Of a DNA stretch of 14,667 nt, positions 1-6,000 are shown one piece after another. Every line of letters begins with the position of its first letter. The first letter of the stretch is position 1. Both the position numbers and the translations under genes were made by a program. The DNA comes from Anaerolineales bacterium UBA2232. Lineage in GTDB: Bacteria > Chloroflexota > Anaerolineae > UBA2200. Below the pieces are notes generated by a model. That model searched no databases. It had not been told where the DNA came from and saw only the letters and a list, made by a program, of their open reading frames with translations. The stretch covers positions 25,609 to 40,275 of the forward strand of contig DDYO01000134.1 in NCBI GenBank assembly GCA_002348045.1. Reading direction: 5' to 3'.

Positions 1-28
1 GTCAGGGGTTCGAGTCCCCTCATCTCCA
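1..28 (+). tRNA. 3' end of a tRNA, probably tRNA-Ala (truncated by window edge)
   Basis: Only the tail is present. Bases 4-8 and 16-20 form a perfect 5-bp T stem around the loop TTCGAGT, bases 21-27 are the 3' acceptor strand, and A28 is the discriminator. No CCA is encoded. The tail differs from the complete tRNA-Ala at 259-331 by one T-loop base only (G14 versus A). It also carries T at acceptor position 70, which would form the alanine identity pair G3:U70 if position 3 is G. The anticodon lies outside the window, so the isotype is inferred from similarity. It ends about 35 bases before the T-box leader with no terminator between them, so the tRNA and leuS leader may be co-transcribed. Confidence 0.85.
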
Positions 29-243
29 CTGTCCCTGCACACCCCATACGGTACATGCGTTGAACAGGAGTAGTAAGCCATCCCTCACAGAGAGCCGGGC
101 ACAAGACCAGGTGTGAGCCCGACGGTGGCGCCCAGAGGGAGCGCCTGTAAGGCTGAACTCGCCTGCGAGCTTCTGCAGTCAAATTCCTGCCCTGCCAGGG
201 ATGGTAGCTGCAGACGGGTGGCGGCCGTTAGCGCGTCTGAGAG

Positions 244-396
244 GATAGAGTCTTTCCTGGGGATGTAGCTCAATTGGGAGAGCGCCTCAATGGCATTGAG
301 GAGGTCAGGGGTTCGAATCCCCTCATCTCCATCTGATCCCCCGCTGGAGGCCAGTAGCGCATCGTAGGCGCAGGCCTCCGCAAAGCGGGCTCTATC
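244..396 (+). other. T-box stem III split by the tRNA-Ala insertion
   Basis: GATAGAG (244-250) is the exact reverse complement of CTCTATC (390-396). Directly inside the 3' strand, AGCGGG (384-389) pairs with CCCGCT (340-345), and GGCCTCC (373-379) pairs with GGAGGCC (346-352), around an apical loop at 353-372. On the 3' side the strands at 384-389 and 390-396 are contiguous. On the 5' side they are separated by 251-339: 8 nt, the 73-nt tRNA, then 8 nt. Removing 251-339 would leave one long coaxial hairpin in the place where T-box leaders usually have stem III, between the TGAGAGG segment and the T-box core. The pairings are read directly from the sequence; the name stem III is assigned by position. 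Confidence 0.8.
259..331 (+). tRNA. tRNA-Ala(GGC), nested within the leuS T-box leader
   Basis: This is a complete 73-nt cloverleaf. Acceptor GGGGATG (259-265) pairs with CATCTCC (324-330), including G261:U328, the G3:U70 pair recognised by alanyl-tRNA synthetase. The D stem is GCTC/GAGC (268-271/280-283). The anticodon stem is CCTCA/TGAGG (285-289/297-301) around the loop ATGGCAT, giving anticodon GGC at 292-294, which reads GCC and GCU. The variable loop is 302-306, the T stem 307-311/319-323, and the T loop TTCGAAT. A331 is the discriminator; CCA is not encoded. All helices are intact, so the gene looks functional. Its position between stem II and the antiterminator of a leucine T-box is odd: transcription through the T-box must produce this tRNA, and RNase P/RNase Z processing would cut the riboswitch in two. 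Confidence 0.97.
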
Positions 397-399
397 AAT

Positions 400-432
400 C
401 AGGGTGGTACCGCGAAGAGCATTTCGCCCCTG
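400..432 (+). promoter_or_regulatory. T-box antiterminator
   Basis: Helix A1 is CAGGG (400-404) paired with CCCTG (428-432). The bulge TGGTACC (405-411) carries TGGT for pairing with the tRNA acceptor end. Helix A2 is GCGAA (412-416) with TTCGC (423-427) around the loop GAGCAT. Its 3' strand overlaps the 5' arm of the terminator hairpin, so the two folds exclude each other. This is the expected transcriptional-attenuation layout of T-box leaders. Confidence 0.92.
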
Positions 433-454
433 GGCGAAATGCTCGTTTGTTTTC
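417..454 (+). terminator. T-box-controlled intrinsic terminator before leuS
   Basis: GAGCATTTCGCCC (417-429) pairs with GGGCGAAATGCTC (432-444), a near-perfect 12-13 bp hairpin with a very tight loop. The T-rich run GTTTGTTTTC follows at 445-454. It competes with the antiterminator at 400-432. It would stop transcription when tRNA-Leu is charged, and would also end transcripts reading in from the upstream tRNA gene or genes. Confidence 0.95.
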
Positions 455-482
455 TCCGGTCGAGCGTTCCAGGGAGGTGCTC

Positions 483-2933
483 ATGAAGAGCCGAAAGTAC
501 AATGCGCCCGTAATTGAGGCAAAGTGGAAAAAGCGTTGGGAAGCCGATCGGCTTTACCATGCGTCTGAAGAGGATGCTCGGGAAAAGTACTACTTCTTGA
601 CCATGCTACCCTACACATCCGGCGACCTCCATATCGGGCACTGGTATGCAATGGCACCCTCGGACACCAAGGCGCGCTACATGCGCATGCGGGGCTATAA
701 CGTCATGTTTCCCATTGGCTTTGACGCCTTTGGCCTCCCCGCTGAGAACGCTGCTATCAAGCACAATATCCACCCTCACCAGTGGACGATGGACAACATC
801 GTGCACATGCGCGGACAACTGCGCAGCATGGGGGCCATGTGGGACTGGGACCGCGAAGCTGTCAGCTGCGATCCCGCATACTACAAGTGGACCCAGTGGT
901 TCTTCCTCAAGTTCTTTGAACAAGGACTAGCCTATCGGGCCATGGCTCCTGTAGACTGGTGCCCTGGATGCAACACCGTGCTGGCTCGGGAGCAGGTCTG
1001 GGGAGATGATCGCCACTGCGAACGTTGCGATCACCCGGTGATCAAGAAGGACCTGGAGCAGTGGTTCTTTCGCATCACAAAATACGCCGACGAGCTGTTA
1101 GATTTCTCCACGATCCAGTGGCCTGAACGCGTGATGACCATGCAGCGGAACTGGATTGGTCGTAGTGAGGGCGTAGAGTTTCACCTGGGCCTGCAAGGCT
1201 CCCAGCGGACCATCCCCGTTTTCACTACCCGCCCCGATACCGTGTTCGGGATGACCTTTGCGGTCCTATCACCAGAGCATCCCATGGTGGCAGAGCTTAC
1301 CGCTCCCGATCGTCGCCATGAGGTTGAGGAATATCAGTTACAGGCGCGCAGGCTGTCGGAGGTGGATCGCCTGTCCACCGAGAGACAGCGAGATGGAGTC
1401 TTTGTCGGCTCGTACGCGATCAACCCGATGAACGGCGCTCCGGTCCCCCTGTATGTCGCCGACTATGTGCTGATGACCTATGGTACGGGTGCCATCATGG
1501 GTGTTCCCGGGCATGATGAGCGGGATTTCGACTTTGCGAGACGCTATCAGCTGCCCATTCCTGTAGTGATCGCGCCACCCGAGTGGGATGGGCAGCCTAT
1601 GGCAGTTGCATACGTGGGCGAAGGGACGATGGTCAACTCAGGGCGCTTTGATGGGATGTCCAGCCAACAGGGTTGGCAAGCCATCGCTGATGAGATGGAA
1701 CAAAAAGGGATTGGCAGCAGGAAGGTGCACTATCGGCTGCGAGATTGGCTGATTTCGCGCCAGCGCTACTGGGGTGCACCGATACCCATGGTCTACTGCG
1801 ATCAGTGCGGTATCCTGCCCGTGCCTGAAGACCAGTTGCCCGTGCTGCTGCCAGAAGATGCCAAGTTCTTGCCAACCGGCGAATCGCCTCTCAAGTATCA
1901 CGAGGGATTCGTTAACACGACCTGCCCCCAGTGCGGGGGACCTGCCAAGCGCGAGACCGATACCATGGATACCTTCATGTGTTCTTCTTGGTACCACATG
2001 CGCTACACGAGTCCGGGCTATGACCAAGGTCCCGTTGATCCAGCCCGAGCCAAATACTGGCTGCCCGTGGACCAATACACTGGCGGCATCGAACACGCCA
2101 CGATGCATCTGCTATATACCCGCTTCTTTACCAAGGCTTGCCGCGATATTGGCATCTTGGACCATGACGAACCGATGCTGCGCCTCTTTAACCAGGGTAT
2201 GATCCTGGGTGAAGACAACGAGAAGATGAGCAAATCGCGGGGCAACGTCGTCAATCCTGACGATTATGTGCAAACCCTCGGGGCTGATACTACCCGCACC
2301 TATCTCATGTTTATCGGGCCCTGGGAGGCCGGAGGACCCTGGAACAGCCGTGGAATCGAAGGCGTCTACCGCTTTATGCAGCGCGTCTGGGATCTGGTCA
2401 CCGTCAAGCCTCACGTCGCCGATGGTCAGCCCAGCGGCGAGGATGTCGCTACCCTGCGTCGCATCACCCACAAGACGATTCGCAAAGTGACCGAGGACCT
2501 GGAGGGGTTTCACTTTAACACGGCAGTGGCGGCCATGATGGAATTGAGTGGCTATCTGGTGAGGGCCAAACGGACGGCAGTGGTCAATTCTACGGCGTGG
2601 GGTGAGGCGTTGCGCACTCTGGCGCTATTGCTGGCCCCCTTTGCACCGCACCTGGCCGAGGAGATCTGGGAACGCCTGGGCGAGCCCTACAGCGTGCACC
2701 AACAGCGATGGCCTGTGTGGGACGAAGGCGCAGCAGCAGATCAGATAATCACGCTGGTGCTGCAGGTTAATGGCAAAGTGCGCGACCGCCTGACCGTTCC
2801 GGTTGGATTGAGCGAGGAACAGGCGAATGAATTGGCCAGCGCTAACGCGAACGTCCAACGGCATGTAGAGGGTCGGCAGGTCATCAAGGTTGTCTTTGTG
2901 CCAGACAAGTTGGTCAACATCGTCGTGCGTTAG
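483..2933 (+). CDS. leuS: Leucyl-tRNA synthetase (LeuRS)
   Basis: A cytoplasmic class Ia synthetase that attaches leucine to tRNA-Leu using ATP and edits mischarged tRNA. The 816-residue product is full length for bacterial LeuRS. The signature HIGH is at residues 50-53 (in the segment DLHIGHWYAM) and KMSKS is at 581-585. The CP1 editing domain shows TTRPDTVFG from about residue 248 and GVPGHDERDFDF, whose Asp345 matches the conserved editing aspartate. Paired cysteines (CPGC...CERC near residues 160-185, and CDQC) suggest zinc-binding insertions. The C-terminal segment LVLQVNGKVRDRL is typical of the tRNA-binding end. The start is ATG 483, 5-6 bases after the strong ribosome site GGGAGGTG (472-479). 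An in-frame TTG at 447 lies inside the terminator tail and is not used. Expression should be controlled by the leucine T-box directly upstream, whose CTC specifier agrees with the enzyme. The neighbouring downstream gene is convergent. Confidence 0.99.
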   Translation: MKSRKYNAPVIEAKWKKRWEADRLYHASEEDAREKYYFLTMLPYTSGDLHIGHWYAMAPSDTKARYMRMRGYNVMFPIGFDAFGLPAENAAIKHNIHPHQWTMDNIVHMRGQLRSMGAMWDWDREAVSCDPAYYKWTQWFFLKFFEQGLAYRAMAPVDWCPGCNTVLAREQVWGDDRHCERCDHPVIKKDLEQWFFRITKYADELLDFSTIQWPERVMTMQRNWIGRSEGVEFHLGLQGSQRTIPVFTTRPDTVFGMTFAVLSPEHPMVAELTAPDRRHEVEEYQLQARRLSEVDRLSTERQRDGVFVGSYAINPMNGAPVPLYVADYVLMTYGTGAIMGVPGHDERDFDFARRYQLPIPVVIAPPEWDGQPMAVAYVGEGTMVNSGRFDGMSSQQGWQAIADEMEQKGIGSRKVHYRLRDWLISRQRYWGAPIPMVYCDQCGILPVPEDQLPVLLPEDAKFLPTGESPLKYHEGFVNTTCPQCGGPAKRETDTMDTFMCSSWYHMRYTSPGYDQGPVDPARAKYWLPVDQYTGGIEHATMHLLYTRFFTKACRDIGILDHDEPMLRLFNQGMILGEDNEKMSKSRGNVVNPDDYVQTLGADTTRTYLMFIGPWEAGGPWNSRGIEGVYRFMQRVWDLVTVKPHVADGQPSGEDVATLRRITHKTIRKVTEDLEGFHFNTAVAAMMELSGYLVRAKRTAVVNSTAWGEALRTLALLLAPFAPHLAEEIWERLGEPYSVHQQRWPVWDEGAAADQIITLVLQVNGKVRDRLTVPVGLSEEQANELASANANVQRHVEGRQVIKVVFVPDKLVNIVVR

Positions 2934-2974
2934 GCTCTTGGTTATTAGAGTCCATACGCTGTTTGGGCCCTGCT

Positions 2975-3017
2975 AGGGGCTGCTCCCTCATCGTGGGGCA
3001 GCCCCTGTTTTGTTCTT
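2975..3017 (+). terminator. Intrinsic terminator of leuS
   Basis: AGGGGCTGC (2975-2983) pairs perfectly with GCAGCCCCT (2998-3006), extended inward by TCC/GGG with one wobble pair, around a short loop. The tail GTTTTGTTCTT follows at 3007-3017. It lies between the leuS stop and the stop of the convergent minus-strand gene. There is no T-run on the minus side, so it terminates mainly leuS. Confidence 0.93.
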
Positions 3018-3018
3018 C

Positions 3019-6000
3019 CTAACGCGTTCCCCATGACTGGAGATTGAGCTGGATGGGATACCACCAATCCAGTCGGTGGCGCCGCACGACTTCGGGGAAG
3101 AATGTATACCAGCGGCCGTGTATGGGCGTAACGCTGGGCATCAGAGTGGCGGTGGCTGGAGCTGTTATGCTAGGTGTGGGCGAGATGCGGGGCGTTGCGC
3201 TGGGAATGACGGTTGGGGTAATGGTGCGTGTAGGTGTCGCAGGGCTCGTCTGGGTGGCAGTGGCGGTCGGCACTATCGGAGCGTGAATAATGGTGAGGCG
3301 AGGCCGGTACGCCGTGGACGTGTGCTCCGAGCTCGCGAACCTGTATGTCACCGATGCTGTGGCCGTTCGCCTGAGCAGGATGCCATAGTTGCTCTGCGTT
3401 CCCGCTGCCCAGCTCTGCACGATGGTGGTGATGTCAAACGTGTACGTCGCGTTGTCTGAGTTAAGTTGCCTCTGGTCAATGAGCACCGTGTCGCTGTCCA
3501 AAGACGATTTCGCTCCTGGCTGGACCCACGGTTGGTTGCGGCTGGCGTTGAGCCATGTGGCCTCGCTATCCACCCACGGACGTTTCATGGCGTACGCTCC
3601 CACCGAGCAGGGGAGGATAGCGCTGCGGTAGATGGTGCGCAACTCCAACGATGCCTGTATGATGTGTCGGTTGCTCAGCGAATCGGGGAGTTCGAAGCGA
3701 ATGAGGGAAACATAGTTCCCGTCACCGCGTACGTTGAGCGGGGACGTGCTGTACTGCATATCTGAATAGTCGGCGGTGATGTAGGTATCACTCACACCCG
3801 CGTACCCGTCCACGCCCTGCCGCAGCACCAGCGGGGGTACAGTAGCCGTTGGGGTGGGCGTGGGTCCCGTTGGTGTGGCTGTTGGTGTCAGGGTAGGTGA
3901 TGATGTCGGTGTGGTGGTTGCAGTCTGGGTCGCCGTTGGGGTTGGCTGCGTGGGCGTCACGGTGGGGGTGCTGGTAGGTGTCGGTGTTGGTGGGGCCATG
4001 ACATCACTGTACTCAATCTCCAGGATTGGGCTGTATTTGGCATCCCTGGCTTCGGCACTGTCAAAGTAGTAGATGGGCACGCCCGGGACGTCCGTTCGCA
4101 GTGCGAGGCCATAGTTCTGGCTGGGATCCATGGCCCACTCCCGTACGACGGACGTGATATCCCAGGCGTACCAGACGTTCACGAGGGAGATTCCGACTTC
4201 ATCTAACTTGGAAGGATCCACATCGCTGGCTTCGGAAGCTCCCGGTGCTGTCCAGGGTTGACCAGTGCTGGCGTTGTACCATGTGGCCTCCGCCGCATTC
4301 CAGGGACGGAGCATACGGTGAACGGCAACCGTGCAGGGCACCGTGGCGCTGCGGGATTCGACATGCATTTTGAGGGTGGCCCGGTAGATCACGCGGCCCA
4401 GCAACGCATCGGGCAACTCGAAGCGCAGCAGAGGCACGTAACGGCCATCGCCTTTGACGGCCAGCCTGTAGTGGTCGCCCCGCGTTGCTGGCTCGTTGAC
4501 CGAGATGTACGTGTCGCTGGCGCCGTTATACCCATCGCGTCCCTGCTGCAAGGCCATCGTCAGTACCGGCCCCACGGGCGTAGGCGTAGGGGTAGGTCTT
4601 GGGACGATCTCCCGGGAAAACGCCTGCAGCACTTGTCTGGTATTGTCGTCCTGCACCAGCGCCACCAGGCCAAGGTTCGCCAGTTTCCAGTCTTGCGAGA
4701 CCGCCACTGTGCCTGAAAACACCTGCCCAGCGTAATTGGTGATGGTGATCAGTTGCTGCAACGCCACATCACGCATGACGTACCGGGCCTGTTGTGCGTT
4801 GGCTCCACTGCCAAAGCTCACCGGGTCTTCGTAGACGAAACACCGCAATCGCAAGTTGCCGAAAGCAGCGTCTGTCACCGCCTGGACGGTTGTCGTCCAG
4901 TCAATCTGGTCTCGCCCAGTAGTGCGGTTCTTGGAGATGGTGGTGCTCAGAGAGATCCCCACAGGGCTTTGTTGTGCCCTCTCGTACTCAATGACGCCGC
5001 GGAAATGCTGGTAGGCACGCTGGTCATAGGGTCTGGTGTATGCTGTGGATAGTGGGTCTCCACCGTCGAAGAAGATCAGGGGCAGCCAGTACGAGTTGCG
5101 ATAGGCATAGGCTCGGGAGACGGCCGCGTCATTGCCAATGGGATCGCTGGCAGGGAAATACTGAAGCGCTGCGATTGCTGATGGCCCCTGTTCTTCAACG
5201 AGGCGTGCTATCGCGTTTTCTGCTCCTTGACGCAGTGAATACTGAACTGTACTGAACCACTCGGCCAGCACAGTGCGTGGTAGCAACCCTGGCGGTGTGG
5301 GACTGGGGACTGGCGCCACATAGCTGCTCGTGGCCAGCGCGATGCCCTGTCCCTGTCCGTTGATGGTCAACCAGTCTTCACGGGGGCTGCGGAATGGCAT
5401 GGGTGGGGTCAGCACCTGCCCGTTGCCATCAAGAAGGGCATAGTAGAGCTGGGTTCCAGGTTCGTTGCTCCAAGTGAGGATGACCTGCCCCTGCGCGGTG
5501 GCGAGCACCGACACCTTCTCGTTCAACGCACTCCAGGGATTCTCCAGACGGACTGGCAGTGTGACAGCTCCCGAACTTGAGTTGACGAGCGAAAAGGCTA
5601 CCTGGTGATCCTGGATCCAGCCCACAAAGACCTGTCCATTCGGCAGAACCGTGGCGGCAATGCCGCTGTTCTGCGCACCGCTACCATTGGTGAGATTCTG
5701 TGGTGAGTTCAGCAACTGCCCCCCACTGCTCAGTATTGCGTATTGGATGTCAGGAGGTTGCTCCCAGAGCAAAAGAACCCTTCCCAGGGACAAGGTCACC
5801 AATCGGGGCTGGAAGAGCCCCAGGTTAGTGCCTATCAAAGTATCTGTGAGCAGCGGGCCGGGCGCCAGCACCGGATTCCCCGTTGTATCCACAACGGCTC
5901 GGTACAGGTCTTGGTATCGTCCGCCATCGGATCGTTCCCTCTGCCAAACGATCACAAAGCGCCCATCGTCGGTGGCAGCCACAGCGGGCTCCAGGTGGCG

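Larger units (their letters stand above)
62..454 (+). promoter_or_regulatory. Leucine T-box riboswitch leader of leuS (interrupted by a tRNA-Ala gene)
   Basis: T-box leaders sense the uncharged/charged ratio of a cognate tRNA and control transcription of aminoacyl-tRNA synthetase genes. Stem I: base helix CAGG 65-68 with CCTG 162-165, then a specifier loop with AGTA (72-75) on the 5' side and GAA (155-157) on the 3' side. These are the conserved loop-E partners. Next comes specifier CTC (158-160, Leu) followed by a purine. The upper stem has AGAGAGCCGGGC (89-100) and GTGTGAGCCCG (111-121), the usual distal-loop region. Stem II pairs around 173-178 and 208-213. A IIA/B-like element has CCGTTA (225-230) inside the GACG/CGTC pairing (213-216/234-237), then TGAGAGG. 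The T-box core AGGGTGGTACCGCG is at 401-414, and its TGGT would pair with the ACCA end of tRNA-Leu. A tRNA-Ala gene occupies 259-331, inside the third stem. No clear promoter is seen at 29-61. Confidence 0.93.

Noticed and set aside
1..331. attL/attR-like repeat pair marking an integrated element
   Set aside because: The two tRNA tails are only 303 bases apart with no integrase. The segment between them is T-box sensor, so tandem tRNA copies explain the repeat better.
332..454. A second, independent T-box leader starting after the tRNA
   Set aside because: There is no stem I or specifier loop in 332-400. The only sensor is upstream of the tRNA, and the stem pairing across the tRNA joins both halves into one leader.
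447..482. In-frame TTG at 447 as a leuS start giving 12 extra residues
   Set aside because: It lies in the T-tail of the attenuator terminator and has no ribosome site, whereas ATG 483 follows GGGAGGTG at normal spacing.
1638..2513. Minus-strand reading frames inside leuS
   Set aside because: They overlap the highly conserved LeuRS coding sequence, have no similarity to known domains, and follow from GC-rich codon usage.
3044..4716. Plus-strand Gly/Val-rich frames opposite the DNRLRE region
   Set aside because: Antisense of Thr/Pro linkers and DNRLRE domains; low complexity with no independent start signals.
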